This document shows, one piece after another, positions 51,755 through 61,249 of a DNA stretch of 64,000 bases. Position 1 is the stretch's first letter. Each line of letters starts with the position of its first letter. The notes beneath the pieces were generated by a model that saw only the letters and a program-made list of their open reading frames with translations, did no database searches and had not been told where the DNA came from. Source of the DNA: Luteimonas endophytica. GTDB taxonomy: Bacteria > Pseudomonadota > Gammaproteobacteria > Xanthomonadales > Xanthomonadaceae. The stretch covers positions 1-64,000 of the forward strand of contig NZ_JARXRM010000025.1 of the NCBI RefSeq assembly GCF_029887875.1, in the 5' to 3' direction. A program made the translations under genes and the position numbers.

Positions 51755-53764
51755 CTATTCTTCGATCCGCGCCTCGAACGGCCCCGCCGGCAGGCCGGCG
51801 CCGTCGAACAGGTTGACCAGGGGGCTGTCGGCCCAGCCGTAGCGCACCCGCGTCGCGGCGGCGGGCGCGTCGCGCAGCACCACGTCGCCGCCGCGGATGT
51901 CGGCCTGGGCCCAGCGGCAGCGCTCCGGTTGCGGTCCGCACAGCTCGAAGCCGACCGGGCCCGGAGCGCCGTAGGCGAGCAGCTCGCCGTCGACGCCGGC
52001 GAAGGACACCACCACCGTGTCGCCCTGGCGCCGCACCGCCGAGGGGACCGGCCCACTCGGCGCCAGCCGCTCGCCGTAGACCACGTGGCGCGCGGCGCGC
52101 GCCAGGCGCCGGCCGAGCTCCTGCTTGTTCGGCGGATGCAGGTCGTAGCGGTCGCCGATGTCGATGGTCACCGCCAGGCCGGTGCCCGCGTCCTCGGCGG
52201 CGACCCGGCGCTGCGCCTCGCGCAGCTCGGCCCAGTCGCTCTCGGCCGGCTGCGCCTTCGGCATGCCGTAGCCGGCCAGCTGCACCACCAGCAGCGGCAG
52301 GCCCTCGCCGAAGCGGTCGCGCCAGTCGGCGCGCAGGGTGCGCAGCTGGTCGCCGTAGCGATCCGCCTCGAAGGTGTTGGACTCGCCCTGGTACCAGAGC
52401 GCGCCGCGCAGGCCGTAGCGGCCGAGCGGCGCGATCATGCCGTTGTAGAGCGTCGACATGCCCGCCGCCGATTGCCACGGCGCGGGCGGCGGCCAGTCGT
52501 TGCCGGGCGCGGCGCGGTAGCGCCAGTCCCGCAGCGGCACGCGCGAGCCGTCCGCCAGGCGCAGGTACTGCGCCGACCCCGGGCCGCCGAGGCCGCCGGC
52601 CCGGTAGGTATCGAGGGCGTTGACCACGACCGAGTTGTCGCCCGCCTGCAGCAGGCCCGCCGGCAGCGGGTATTCGCGCGCCCGGCCCGGGTCGTAGGCG
52701 CTGCCGACGCCGCGGCCGTTCACCCAGGTCATGTCGGTCTCGTCGACCGGGCCGAGCACCAGCACCGCGTCCTGCGCCGCCTGCGCGGCGCTCAGGCGCG
52801 CACTGGCGCGATACCAGACCATGCCGTCGTAGTCGGCCAGTTCCGGCACGCCCCACTGCTCCCACGGGCCGAGCGCGGGCGGGGCCGGGCGCCAGTCGCC
52901 GCCGGGCGCAGGGTCGGTTCGCCAGGGTTCGTCGCCGGCTGCGGTGCCTTCGCGCGCCGCCCACCACTCGGCCCACAGTTCGCCCCAGCGCCCGGCGGCG
53001 GCGACCGGATCGACGGCGTACTGCGCCAGCGCCGCCAGCACGCCGTCCTGGCCGCCGGCGGCGCGCAGCGCCGGCGCGCTGGTCCAGGCCTGGATCCGCG
53101 AGCCGCCCCAGGCGGCGCTCACCAGGCCCATCGGCACGTCGACGGTCCGCTGCAGCTCGCGGGCGAAGAAATAGCAGGCGGCGGAGAAGTCGCGCACCGA
53201 GTCGGCGCCGACCGGCCGCCAGCGCACCGGTTCGGCGAAGCCGTCCTGCGGCAGCGGCGCGCCGGCCTTGGGCACGGTGAGCAGGCGGATGCGGTCGTTG
53301 CCGGCGCCGGCGAGCTCGGCGCGGGCGTCGAGCGCGCGCCACACCTGCAGCTCCATGTTGGACTGGCCGGCGCACAGCCACACGTCGCCGACCAGCACGT
53401 CCTCGATGCGCTGCTCGCGCTCGCCGGCGCGCGCGGTGAGCGCGTGCGGGCCGCCGGCCGGCAGCGCCGGAAGCCGCGCTTCCCAGCGGCCGTCGGCGTC
53501 GGCGCGGGCACTGGCGCGGCGCCCGGCGAACTCCAGCTGCACCGGCTCGCCGGGCTGCGCGGTGCCGTACACGCGCAGCGGCTGGCCGCGCTGCAGCACC
53601 GCATGGTCCTGGAACATCGGGTGCAGCAGCGGCGCCGGCGCGTCGGATCCGGCGGACGCCTGCTGTGCGCTGGCGGCCGCGGCCGCGGACAGCGCCAGCG
53701 CCAGCGCGGCCAGCAGCGGCGGGGCGGCGCGACGGGTCCGCCGGGGCGGCGCGAAGACGCTCAT
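51755..53764 (-). CDS. Sialate O-acetylesterase-like SGNH esterase
   Basis: This 669-residue exported protein (signal peptide about 1-34, ASA) belongs to the 9-O-acetylesterase family, in xylan clusters commonly an acetylxylan esterase. An Ig-like N-terminal domain is followed by SGNH block [16 protein letters not shown] galactose-binding-like insert (about 270-410) comes next. The second half of the hydrolase has [18 protein letters not shown] and the DxxH block near [14 protein letters not shown]. It likely removes acetyl groups from glucuronoxylan oligomers. The start overlaps the GH67 stop (ATGA), showing coupled synthesis of de-esterifying and glucuronic-acid-releasing enzymes. Confidence 0.88.
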   Translation of the reverse strand: MSVFAPPRRTRRAAPPLLAALALALSAAAAASAQQASAGSDAPAPLLHPMFQDHAVLQRGQPLRVYGTAQPGEPVQLEFAGRRASARADADGRWEARLPALPAGGPHALTARAGEREQRIEDVLVGDVWLCAGQSNMELQVWRALDARAELAGAGNDRIRLLTVPKAGAPLPQDGFAEPVRWRPVGADSVRDFSAACYFFARELQRTVDVPMGLVSAAWGGSRIQAWTSAPALRAAGGQDGVLAALAQYAVDPVAAAGRWGELWAEWWAAREGTAAGDEPWRTDPAPGGDWRPAPPALGPWEQWGVPELADYDGMVWYRASARLSAAQAAQDAVLVLGPVDETDMTWVNGRGVGSAYDPGRAREYPLPAGLLQAGDNSVVVNALDTYRAGGLGGPGSAQYLRLADGSRVPLRDWRYRAAPGNDWPPPAPWQSAAGMSTLYNGMIAPLGRYGLRGALWYQGESNTFEADRYGDQLRTLRADWRDRFGEGLPLLVVQLAGYGMPKAQPAESDWAELREAQRRVAAEDAGTGLAVTIDIGDRYDLHPPNKQELGRRLARAARHVVYGERLAPSGPVPSAVRRQGDTVVVSFAGVDGELLAYGAPGPVGFELCGPQPERCRWAQADIRGGDVVLRDAPAAATRVRYGWADSPLVNLFDGAGLPAGPFEARIEE

Positions 53765-55971
53765 CGCCCGTCCCCCGGCGCGTGCGGGAACTCCAGCGCC
53801 TGGTAGTGCTCCAGCGGCTGCGGCGGCGGCGCGTGGCCATCCGGCAGCGGGCGCTGCGCGAAGGTCTGGAAGTAGGCGATGCTGGCGTCGCGCCACCACT
53901 GCGCCTCCTGTTCCTGGATGGCGAGAAACGCCGCCACCTGCGCGTGCCGCTCGGGGTCGATCCTGCCTTCCAGGCCGTCCCAGGTCGCGCGCATCTCGCG
54001 CACCGCGGCCACGCCGCGGTCGTAGCGGTGCACCAGCTCGTCCCACAGCGGCCGGCCCGAGCGGGTCCGGTAGTCCCAGGGCACGTGGTGGAACCAGAGC
54101 AGGAAATCCTCCGGCACCCGCTCCAGGTCGCCGAACTGGCGCGCCACCGGGGGCGCGTACTGCGAGACCGCGTCGCTGCCGGTGGCGGTGCGGTCGAAGC
54201 CGATGCCGTCGCGGCTGGCGCGGTGGAAGTACACCGAGGTCCAGTCGGCGCGCGGCCCACCCTCGACCCAGGGGCCGGGGCCGTAGTGGTGGCCGCGGCC
54301 CATCAGGTGGTGCAGGCCCAGCGGGGTCATGTAGTCCACCACCGCCTGGTGCGAGGCCATCATCATGTCGACCACCGGTTCGACCACGGCGGGATCGCGC
54401 GAGAAGGTCATCCGCACCCAGTCGGCGGCGATCTCGCGCGCGGAGGCGTGCGGATCCCAGGCCAGGCGCCCGTAGGCGTACCAGTTGGCCTGGTCGAAGT
54501 GCGAGCCGCTCCAGTTGCGGTCGCTGCCGATGTTGGCGACCCCGGCGATGCCGGTCGGCCGCTGGCCGTGCAGCGAGCCGTCGATCACCTTCGCCACGGT
54601 CGAACCCTCGCCCTCGGCGTGGGTGTCGGCGCGCAGCACCTCCTCCCACATCGGCCCCAGGTACACCAGGTGGGTGGCGAAGCCCAGGTACTCCTTGGTG
54701 ATCTGGAACTCCATCATCAGCGGGGTCTGGGGCATCGCCCCGAACAGCGGGTGGAACGGCTCGCGCGGCTGGAAGTCGATCGCGCCGTTCTTCACCTGCA
54801 CCAGCACGTTGTCGGCGAACTCGCCGTCGTGCGGCACGAACTCGGTGTAGGCCTGCTTGGCGCGGTCGTCCGGCTCCTCGTCGGAATAGACGAAGGCGCG
54901 CCACATCACCACGCCCTCGTGCGGCGCGAGCGCCTCGGCGAGCATGTTGGCGCCGTCGGCGTGGCTGCGGCCGTAGTCCTGCGGGCCGGGCTGGCCTTCC
55001 GAATTGGCCTTGACCAGGAAGCCGCCGAAATCGGGGATGCGGGCGTAGATCTGGTCGGCCTTGGCGCGCCACCAGCGCCGCACCGCCGGGTCCAGCGGGT
55101 CGGCGGTGGCGAGCCCGCCGATCTCGACCGGCGCGCTGAAGCGCGCGCTGAGGTACACGCGGATGCCCCAGGGCCGGAACACCTCGGCCAGCGCGGCGAC
55201 CTTTTCCAGGTACATCGGGGTCAGCACCAGGGCGTTGGCGTTGACGTTGTTGAGCACGGTGCCGTTGATGCCGATCGAGGCGTTGGCGCGGGCGTAGTCG
55301 GTGTAGCGGGGCTCGATCCAGCCGGGCAGGCGGTGCCAGTCCCAGATCGACTGGCCGGCGTAGCCGCGCTCGACGTGGCGGTCGAGGTTGTCCCAGTGGT
55401 TGAGCACGCGCAGCTGCAGCTTCGGCGCCGAGCGCAGGTCCAGCGCGTCGACCGGCGCGCCGGTCTGCAGCAGGCGCAGGTAGTGGAACGCGCCGTAGAG
55501 CGCGCCGATGTCCTGGTTGGCGACGATCGCGGTGGCGGGGTGGCCGTCGATCTCGAGGCTGCGGATCAGGTAGCCCTCGCGGCCCAGGCCTTCCAGCGCC
55601 GGCCGCAGCCGCGCCAGCGCCGGCACGGACTCGGGGGTGCCGACCACCAGCGCGCCGGGCCGGGCGACCGCGTCGGCCAGCGGCGGGGCGGTGCCCAGCA
55701 GTCCGCCCAGGCCGCGCAGCAGTTCCTGGCGGGCGACCGCCTGGATCGGGGTGGCGGCGGCCGCGACCAGGGCGGTCACCGGCGCCGCGGAACCACGGGC
55801 CGGCTCGGCCAGCGGCTGGTAGCGCAGCCACAGCGCATGCCCATCCTCGGCGACCGCCGGGATGGCCCAGGCCGCCGCCAGCGCCAGCACCGCCGCGAGC
55901 ACGCCGGCACGGCGCCACCCCGGCCGGCGACCGGCCCATGTCGCGATCCGCGACCCACACGCTCTGCGCAT
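53761..55971 (-). CDS. Exported GH67 alpha-glucuronidase
   Basis: The 736-residue enzyme frees (4-O-methyl)glucuronic acid from the ends of xylo-oligosaccharides. A twin-Arg-rich N-terminus and a hydrophobic segment end at AVA (about 40). The N-terminal domain and barrel show [34 protein letters not shown] and [20 protein letters not shown] (acid Glu). [17 protein letters not shown] and [12 protein letters not shown] supply the paired catalytic Asp and Glu. ATG 55971 has GGAGG 5 nt upstream. It is the first gene of the main regulon arm, and the operator-like palindrome at 56037 overlaps its predicted promoter. Confidence 0.95.
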   Translation of the reverse strand: MRRACGSRIATWAGRRPGWRRAGVLAAVLALAAAWAIPAVAEDGHALWLRYQPLAEPARGSAAPVTALVAAAATPIQAVARQELLRGLGGLLGTAPPLADAVARPGALVVGTPESVPALARLRPALEGLGREGYLIRSLEIDGHPATAIVANQDIGALYGAFHYLRLLQTGAPVDALDLRSAPKLQLRVLNHWDNLDRHVERGYAGQSIWDWHRLPGWIEPRYTDYARANASIGINGTVLNNVNANALVLTPMYLEKVAALAEVFRPWGIRVYLSARFSAPVEIGGLATADPLDPAVRRWWRAKADQIYARIPDFGGFLVKANSEGQPGPQDYGRSHADGANMLAEALAPHEGVVMWRAFVYSDEEPDDRAKQAYTEFVPHDGEFADNVLVQVKNGAIDFQPREPFHPLFGAMPQTPLMMEFQITKEYLGFATHLVYLGPMWEEVLRADTHAEGEGSTVAKVIDGSLHGQRPTGIAGVANIGSDRNWSGSHFDQANWYAYGRLAWDPHASAREIAADWVRMTFSRDPAVVEPVVDMMMASHQAVVDYMTPLGLHHLMGRGHHYGPGPWVEGGPRADWTSVYFHRASRDGIGFDRTATGSDAVSQYAPPVARQFGDLERVPEDFLLWFHHVPWDYRTRSGRPLWDELVHRYDRGVAAVREMRATWDGLEGRIDPERHAQVAAFLAIQEQEAQWWRDASIAYFQTFAQRPLPDGHAPPPQPLEHYQALEFPHAPGDGR

Positions 55972-56036
55972 TCTCCCTCCCGTGCTGGTCCCGGAGACGG
56001 CGCTCTGCGGCGCGTTGTCGCGGGGCCCGAGTTGAA

Positions 56037-56070
56037 TGTTATCGGTAACATGGAGGGCCGGCGCTGTCCA
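56037..56070 (-). promoter_or_regulatory. GH67 operon promoter with xyl-box-like operator
   Basis: TGTTATCGGTAACA (56037-56050) is a near-perfect 14-bp palindrome, 66 bp before the GH67 start. On the minus strand TGGACA (56070-56065) and, 17 bp later, TACCGA form -35 and -10 candidates, and the palindrome covers the -10. It resembles the Xanthomonas xyl-box TGGTAGCGCTAACA (from memory). It is a likely target of the adjacent LacI-family repressor. Confidence 0.65.
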
Positions 56071-56159
56071 GTCCGCGACCGCCCGCGGTGCTATCTTCCC
56101 TGCTGCAGGAGGCGGACCGGCGGGTGATCGCCGCCGCCGCCGATCCGGAGGGAACGCGT

Positions 56160-57224
56160 TTGGGCAACGTTACGAAGACGGTCCGCCGCAAGGGCCGGGC
56201 GTCGACGATCCACGAGGTGGCGTCGCTCGCCAAGGTCTCGCCGATGACCGTCTCGCGGGTGGTCAACGGCTCGGGCAACGTCCGCGACGTCACCCGCGAG
56301 CGGGTGATGCGCGCGGTCCGCGAGCTCGGCTACACCCCGAACCTGGCGGCGCGCTCGCTCGCGGGCGCGCAGGGCACCCGGATCGCGCTGATCTACACCA
56401 ACCCCAGCGCCGCCTACCTGAGCGAGCTGCTGGTCGGCGCGCTGCGCGGCACCGCCCGCTGCGCCGCGCAGCTGGTGGTCGATTCCTGGGACGGGTTCGA
56501 CGCCCGCGCCGAGCGCAAGGCGGCGCGCGCCCTGGCCAAGAGCGTGGCCGGGGTGATCCTGCCGCCGCCGCTGTGCGAATCCAACGCGGTGATCTCGGAG
56601 CTGACCGCGGCCAAGGTGCCGGTGGTGGCGATCGCCTCGGGCCGCGCCAGCGACGACATCTCGCGGGTGCGCATCGACGACTTCCGCGCCAGCCGCGAGA
56701 TCACCGCCTACCTGATCGCGCGCGGCCATACCCGGATCGGCTACATCGAGGGCAACCCCAACCAGAGCGCCAGCGCGCGCCGCTACGAGGGCTACCAGGC
56801 CGCGCTGCAGGACGCCGGGATCGCGGTGGATCCGGGGCTGGTGCAGCACGGGCTGTTCACCTACCGCTCCGGGCTGGAGGCGGCCGAGAAGCTGCTCGGC
56901 CGGCGCCGCGTGCCCACCGCGATCTTCGCCAGCAACGACGACATGGCCGCGGCGGCGGTCTCGGTGGCGCACCGCCGCCACCTGGAGGTGCCGGGCGACC
57001 TGTCGGTGGTGGGCTTCGACGACACCTCGGCGGCGACCACGGTGTGGCCCGAGCTCACCACGGTGCGGCAGCCGATCGCCTCGATGGCCGACTCGGCGAT
57101 CGGCATCCTGATGCGCAGCATCCGCCACAAGGAGCGCGACACCCGCGTGGTGGTCGACCACGTGGTCGCGCACCTGCTGGTGGAGCGCGACTCGGTCTCG
57201 CCGCCGGACGGCACCGCGGGCTGA
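56160..57224 (+). CDS. LacI-family repressor of the xylan/glucuronate regulon
   Basis: The 354-residue regulator has the LacI helix-turn-helix and hinge (about 14-65): [20 protein letters not shown], then [13 protein letters not shown] periplasmic-binding-type effector domain follows ([20 protein letters not shown] ... [17 protein letters not shown] ... [20 protein letters not shown]). It is divergent from the GH67 operon and convergent with xylA, so it most likely controls both arms with a uronate or xylose-derived inducer. The TTG at 56160 is chosen because GGAGG precedes it by 8 nt; GTG at 56124 or 56088 would extend the protein. Confidence 0.88.
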   Translation: MGNVTKTVRRKGRASTIHEVASLAKVSPMTVSRVVNGSGNVRDVTRERVMRAVRELGYTPNLAARSLAGAQGTRIALIYTNPSAAYLSELLVGALRGTARCAAQLVVDSWDGFDARAERKAARALAKSVAGVILPPPLCESNAVISELTAAKVPVVAIASGRASDDISRVRIDDFRASREITAYLIARGHTRIGYIEGNPNQSASARRYEGYQAALQDAGIAVDPGLVQHGLFTYRSGLEAAEKLLGRRRVPTAIFASNDDMAAAAVSVAHRRHLEVPGDLSVVGFDDTSAATTVWPELTTVRQPIASMADSAIGILMRSIRHKERDTRVVVDHVVAHLLVERDSVSPPDGTAG

Positions 57225-57267
57225 CGGCCGCGCAGCCGGTGGCCGCTGGCAGCCGGTTCGGGCCGGC

Positions 57268-57345
57268 GATCGCGGCCATGGGGGCCCCTGCAGGGGGAGT
57301 GCCGGACGGGTCCGGCGTCTGCAGGAGCGTCCCATGGACGCGAGA
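57268..57345. repeat. Inverted REP-like pair between regulator and xylA
   Basis: GCAGGAGCGTCCCATGGAC (with GCGAGA after it) at 57320-57345 faces a diverged mirror copy at 57268-57295 (CGCGGCCATGGGGGCCCCTG). It is the same REP type as at 45678-45806. It lies between two convergent genes and may help end both transcripts. Confidence 0.6.
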
Positions 57346-57365
57346 CAACATCGCTCCGTTGCGCC

Positions 57366-58703
57366 TCAGCGCACCAGGTACTGGTTGAGCAGGTTCTCGT
57401 AGCGCTCCTGGCGGCCGCTGCGCTGCTGCGGCTCGCCGAGCTCGCCGGCCTTGGCCGCGAGCGCCGCCAGGTCGAGGCCGCCCTCGGCGAAGGCCTTGCC
57501 CGACCCGCTGTCGAAACTGGAATAGCGCTCCGCGCGCCAGCGCTCGAGCGGCGAATCGGCGAGCAGCGCATGCGCCACCTCCAGCCCGCGCGCGAACGCG
57601 TCCATGCCGCCGATATGGGCCTCGAACAGGTCCTCCGGCGCGGTCGACTCGCGCCGCGCCTTGGCGTCGAAGTTGAGCCCACCCGGCGCCAGCCCGCCCT
57701 GCCGCAGCACCACCAGCATGGCGCCGACGGTGTCGTACAGGTCGGTGGGGAACTGGTCGGTGTCCCAGCCGTTCTGCGGGTTGCCGCGGTTGGCGTCGAT
57801 GCTGCCGAGCAGGCCGTGGTCGGAGGCCACCTGCAGGTCGTGCTCGAAGGTGTGGCCGGACAGGGTGGCGTGGTTGGCCTCGATGTTGAGCTTGAAGTCG
57901 CCGGCCAGGCCGTGACGCTGCAGGAAGCCGGCCACGGTGGCGCTGTCGAAGTCGTACTGGTGCTTCATCGGCTCCATCGGCTTGGGCTCGATCAGGAAGT
58001 TGCCGGTGAAGCCGATGCTGCGGCCGTAGTCGCGCGCCATGCCGAGGAACCGCGCGAAGTGGTCCAGCTCGCGGCGCATGTCGGTGTTGAGCAGGCTGGC
58101 ATAGCCTTCCCGTCCGCCCCAGAACACGTAGTTCTCGCCGCCCAGCTCGACGGTCGCGTCGAGCGCCGCCTTCACCTGCACCGCGGCGCGCGCCACCACC
58201 GCGAAATCCGGGTTGGTGGCCGCGCCGTTCATGTAGCGCGGGTGCGAAAACAGGTTGGCGGTGCCCCACAGCAGCTTGACGCCGGTATCCCGCTGGCGCT
58301 GTTTGGCCGCCGCCACCATGTGCGCGAGGTTGTCGCGGTACTCGTTGATGTCGTCGGCGTCTGGCGCCAGGTCGACGTCGTGGAAGCAGTAGTAGGGCAC
58401 GTCGAGCTTGGTGAAGAACTCGAACGCCGCATCCAGCCGCGCCTCGGCGCGCGCCAGCGGCGTGTCGCCGCGCTCCCAGCCGAAGGCGCGGGTGCCGGGG
58501 CCGAACGGGTCGTGGCCGGCATTGCAGAACGTATGCCAGTAGCACACCGCGAAGCGCAGGTGCTCGCGCATGGTGCGGGTGCCGATGGTGCGCGCGGCGT
58601 CGTAGTGCTTGAACGCCAGCGGGTTGTCCGAACCGGGCCCCTCGTAGGGAATGCGGCCGATGCCGGGGAAGTACTCGTGCTTGCCGATGAAGGGTGTGCT
58701 CAT
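57366..58703 (-). CDS. xylA: Xylose isomerase
   Basis: The 445-residue class II xylose isomerase converts D-xylose to D-xylulose. The long N-terminal form starts [19 protein letters not shown]. Signatures seen are [17 protein letters not shown] (catalytic His), [19 protein letters not shown] (metal-binding Glu region), [35 protein letters not shown] and [23 protein letters not shown] 58703 fits the usual start. It follows xylB by 48 nt on the same strand, an unusual B-then-A order, and is probably driven from the xylB promoter with its xyl-box-like operator. Confidence 0.96.
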   Translation of the reverse strand: MSTPFIGKHEYFPGIGRIPYEGPGSDNPLAFKHYDAARTIGTRTMREHLRFAVCYWHTFCNAGHDPFGPGTRAFGWERGDTPLARAEARLDAAFEFFTKLDVPYYCFHDVDLAPDADDINEYRDNLAHMVAAAKQRQRDTGVKLLWGTANLFSHPRYMNGAATNPDFAVVARAAVQVKAALDATVELGGENYVFWGGREGYASLLNTDMRRELDHFARFLGMARDYGRSIGFTGNFLIEPKPMEPMKHQYDFDSATVAGFLQRHGLAGDFKLNIEANHATLSGHTFEHDLQVASDHGLLGSIDANRGNPQNGWDTDQFPTDLYDTVGAMLVVLRQGGLAPGGLNFDAKARRESTAPEDLFEAHIGGMDAFARGLEVAHALLADSPLERWRAERYSSFDSGSGKAFAEGGLDLAALAAKAGELGEPQQRSGRQERYENLLNQYLVR

Positions 58704-58751
58704 GGGGATGCCGGTGATGGGAGAGGAAGGAGGGGGCCGGGCGGCCGGGCG

Positions 58752-60263
58752 CTAGCCGGTGCCGGCCTGCGGTTCGGCGTCGTGGAGCCGGCGCGCGGCC
58801 TGCAGGTGGCGCAGGAACTTCGCGTACGGCGCGCGGTAGGCCTCGACCGCGGCCGGATCCGGCCGCGCCGCGAGGGCGGGATCGACCTGCACGTGCTCGC
58901 GCGCGATCGTGGCGATGTCGGCACCGCCGGCGCCGGCTTCGAGCGCCCACAGCGCCTGCAGTGCGGCGCCGAAGGCGGCGCCTTCCGCCTGCACCGGCAC
59001 GTCGACCGGCAGACCGAAAACATCGGCCACCATCTGCCGCCACGCCGGGCTGCGGCCGCCGCCGCCGGTCACCCGGATCGCGTCGAAATCCAGCCCGGCC
59101 CCCAGCAGCGCGTCGTAGCCGTTGCGCAGGCTGTAGGTCGCGCCCTCCATGGCCGCGCGATAGGCGTTGCCGCGGGTCAGGTTGGACAGGTCCATGCCGG
59201 CGAGCGCGGCGCGCGCATTGGGCATGTCCGGGGTCCGCTCGCCGTTGAAGAACGGCAGCAGCACCAGGCCGCCGGCGCCCGGCGCGGTGCCGGCCATCGC
59301 CGCATCGCCATCGCGCGCGTCGAAGCCGAGCAGGCGTGCGATCTGCTCGGTCGCCAGGGTGCAGTTCATGGTGCACACCAGCGGCAGCCAGCCGCCGGTG
59401 GAGTCGCAGAAGGCGGCCCAGCCGGCGGCGGCGTCCACCACGGGCCCGCGGGCGTGGGCGAACAGCGTGCCGGAGGTGCCCAGGCTCATGCTGAGCACGC
59501 CGGGCGCGACGTTGCCGGTACCGATCGCCGCCATCATGTTGTCGCCGCCGCCGGCCGAGACCCGCACGCCGCGCGGCAGGCCGAGCTCGGCGGCGATGGC
59601 CGGGGCGATGGCGAAGCTGGCGTCGGCCGCCACCAGCGGCGGCAGGCATTCGCCGAGGTCGCGCTCGGGGTCGGTCGCGGCCAGCAACTCCGGCGACCAG
59701 CGCCGGTTGCGCACGTCCAGCCAGCCGGTGCCGGAGGCGTCGCCGCACTCCATCCACTGCTCGCCGGTGAGCCAGAAGTCGACGTAGTCGTGGGGCAGCA
59801 GGATCGACGCCAGCCTGGCGTAGGCGTCGGGGCGGTGGCGCCGCGTCCACGGCAGCTTGGAGGCGGTGTAGCCGACCAGGATCGGGTTGCCGGCCAGCGC
59901 CACGCAGCGCTCCGCGCCGCCGGCCGCGTCCATGATCTGGCCGCACTCGCGCTGGCTGCTGGTGTCGCACCACAGCTTCACCGGCGCCAGCACCTCGCCG
60001 GCCGCGTCCAGCGGCACGAAGCCGTGCTGCTGGCCGGAGACGCCGATCGCCGCCACCCGCGCGCGCTGGTCGGGCGCGAGCCGCGCGAAGCAGGCGCGGA
60101 TCGCGTCCAGCCACCAGGACGCATGCTGTTCGCGGCTGCCGTCGTCGCCGGCCAGCAGCTCCAGCGGCTGGCCGTGCGCGGCGACGATGCGGCGCTGCTG
60201 CGGGTCGTAGGCGAGCAGCTTGACCCCCTGGGTGCCGACGTCCAGACCGACGACGAGGCTCAC
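58752..60263 (-). CDS. xylB: Xylulokinase
   Basis: The 503-residue FGGY kinase phosphorylates D-xylulose. It starts at a GTG with SLVVGLDVGTQGVKLLAYD and shows ISGQQHGFVPLD, the Asp-containing SMSLGTSGTLFAHARG, and the C-terminal nucleotide loop RVTGGGGRSPAWRQMVADVF. The spacing of these motifs is normal for XylB. The GTG at 60263 has a G-rich SD, and a xyl-box-like site lies 20 bp upstream over the promoter. Together with xylA it gives the isomerase route for xylose released by the GH3 and GH43 enzymes. Confidence 0.95.
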   Translation of the reverse strand: MSLVVGLDVGTQGVKLLAYDPQQRRIVAAHGQPLELLAGDDGSREQHASWWLDAIRACFARLAPDQRARVAAIGVSGQQHGFVPLDAAGEVLAPVKLWCDTSSQRECGQIMDAAGGAERCVALAGNPILVGYTASKLPWTRRHRPDAYARLASILLPHDYVDFWLTGEQWMECGDASGTGWLDVRNRRWSPELLAATDPERDLGECLPPLVAADASFAIAPAIAAELGLPRGVRVSAGGGDNMMAAIGTGNVAPGVLSMSLGTSGTLFAHARGPVVDAAAGWAAFCDSTGGWLPLVCTMNCTLATEQIARLLGFDARDGDAAMAGTAPGAGGLVLLPFFNGERTPDMPNARAALAGMDLSNLTRGNAYRAAMEGATYSLRNGYDALLGAGLDFDAIRVTGGGGRSPAWRQMVADVFGLPVDVPVQAEGAAFGAALQALWALEAGAGGADIATIAREHVQVDPALAARPDPAAVEAYRAPYAKFLRHLQAARRLHDAEPQAGTG

Positions 60264-60282
60264 CGGCCGCCCCCAACCACGA

Positions 60283-60312
60283 AGGTAGCGCTAACAAAAT
60301 CGGCGATGGCAA
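60283..60312 (-). promoter_or_regulatory. xylB-xylA promoter with xyl-box operator
   Basis: AGGTAGCGCTAACA (60283-60296) differs at one position from the Xanthomonas xyl-box TGGTAGCGCTAACA as I remember it. On the minus strand TTGCCA (60312-60307) is a fair -35 and the box covers the expected -10 position 17 bp further on. Repression by the LacI-family protein at 56160 is the obvious model. Confidence 0.7.
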
Positions 60313-60658
60313 ACCCGCGCCGCGACATCGGGGGGAAGAGGAATCGCATGGGGACCCGGACCGGAGGAACCCGAAAAGGGTAACCGCGGATGCCGGGAAG
60401 CCCTTGCTGCAGTGCAAAAAACGCCCGCCTGGCGCGCTTCCGGCGCCCGGCCGCGGCGGCCGATGCGCTAGACTACGCCCCGGTCCACGCCGGCTAGGCG
60501 GACGCGGGACGGCGGGCGCGGAGGTTGTTCCGCGGGCGCGCCCCGCCCGACGGACGGGGCGGCGGGCCGGGCACCGGCACGCCTGAACCGGGCCGGATCA
60601 ACCCGATATACTCCGCCGTTTAGCTGTGGCCCGGTGGCCACGCGCCAAAGGTATCCAC
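60297..60658. other. Intergenic region between xylB and cytochrome gene
   Basis: About 360 bp without a gene. It contains very GC-rich inverted repeats around 60500-60575 and, near the right end, TATACT at 60607-60612, a likely -10 for the cytochrome gene with only a weak -35. No tRNA or known structured RNA could be recognised. Confidence 0.45.
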
Positions 60659-61174
60659 GTGCGCAACTACGATCTCGATTTCCTGAAGAAGTTCTCGCTG
60701 GTGATCCTGTTCCTGATGCTGGTCACCGCGGGACTGATCGGCACGGCCGCCTGGCTGCACCGGTCGATTCCGGCCGACGTGCCCGAGGCCGCGGTGCAGC
60801 GCCAGCTCGACCGCATCGCCCCGGTCGGCGACGTCTATGCCGGCTCCACCGGCGCCGCCGCCGCCGCCGCCGCCGCGAAGGCGGCCGAGGCCGCCGCGGC
60901 GTCGCAGGTCGCCTACGGCGGCACCCTGGACGGCGCGGTGATCTACGACAACCTGTGCGCCGGCTGCCATACCAGCGGCGCCGGCGGCGCGCCCACCCTG
61001 GCGCAGGCGCAGTGGAGCGCGCGGATCGCCCAGGGCGAGGACGTGCTGCATCGCCACGCCATCGAGGGCTTCACCGGCGCGGCCGGGGTGATGCCGCCGC
61101 GCGGCGGCAACCCCGCGCTCAGCGACGAACAGGTGATCGCCGCGGTCGACTGGATGCTCGACAACCTGCAGTAA
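60659..61174 (+). CDS. Membrane-anchored c5-type cytochrome c
   Basis: The 171-residue protein has a single N-terminal membrane anchor (about 9-33, KFSLVILFLMLVTAGLIGTA). An Ala-rich linker (about 61-81) and a monohaem domain follow. Haem attachment is NLCAGCHTSGAGG and the distal ligand is Met in GVMPPRGGNP, as in c5-type cytochromes that donate electrons to terminal oxidases. The GTG at 60659 is preferred because AAAGG stands 7 nt before it; GTG 60626 would add eleven residues. A GC-rich terminator hairpin follows the gene. Confidence 0.9.
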   Translation: MRNYDLDFLKKFSLVILFLMLVTAGLIGTAAWLHRSIPADVPEAAVQRQLDRIAPVGDVYAGSTGAAAAAAAAKAAEAAAASQVAYGGTLDGAVIYDNLCAGCHTSGAGGAPTLAQAQWSARIAQGEDVLHRHAIEGFTGAAGVMPPRGGNPALSDEQVIAAVDWMLDNLQ

Positions 61175-61195
61175 GCTCTGTCGGGCCTGCCTCGC

Positions 61196-61224
61196 GACGC
61201 CGCCTCCGGGCGGCGTCTTCGTTT
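61196..61224 (+). terminator. Hairpin terminator after cytochrome gene
   Basis: GACGCCGCC and GGCGGCGTC form a nine-pair stem with a 4-nt loop, followed by TTCGTTTG. The T run is interrupted, so termination strength is uncertain. Confidence 0.65.
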
Positions 61225-61249
61225 GCGCGCCCGCCCGCCGGAGACCGTG

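Noticed and set aside
60430..60600. Structured RNA gene in the GC-rich intergenic stretch before the cytochrome gene
   Set aside because: Inverted repeats there are explained by extreme GC content and no known RNA pattern was recognised.
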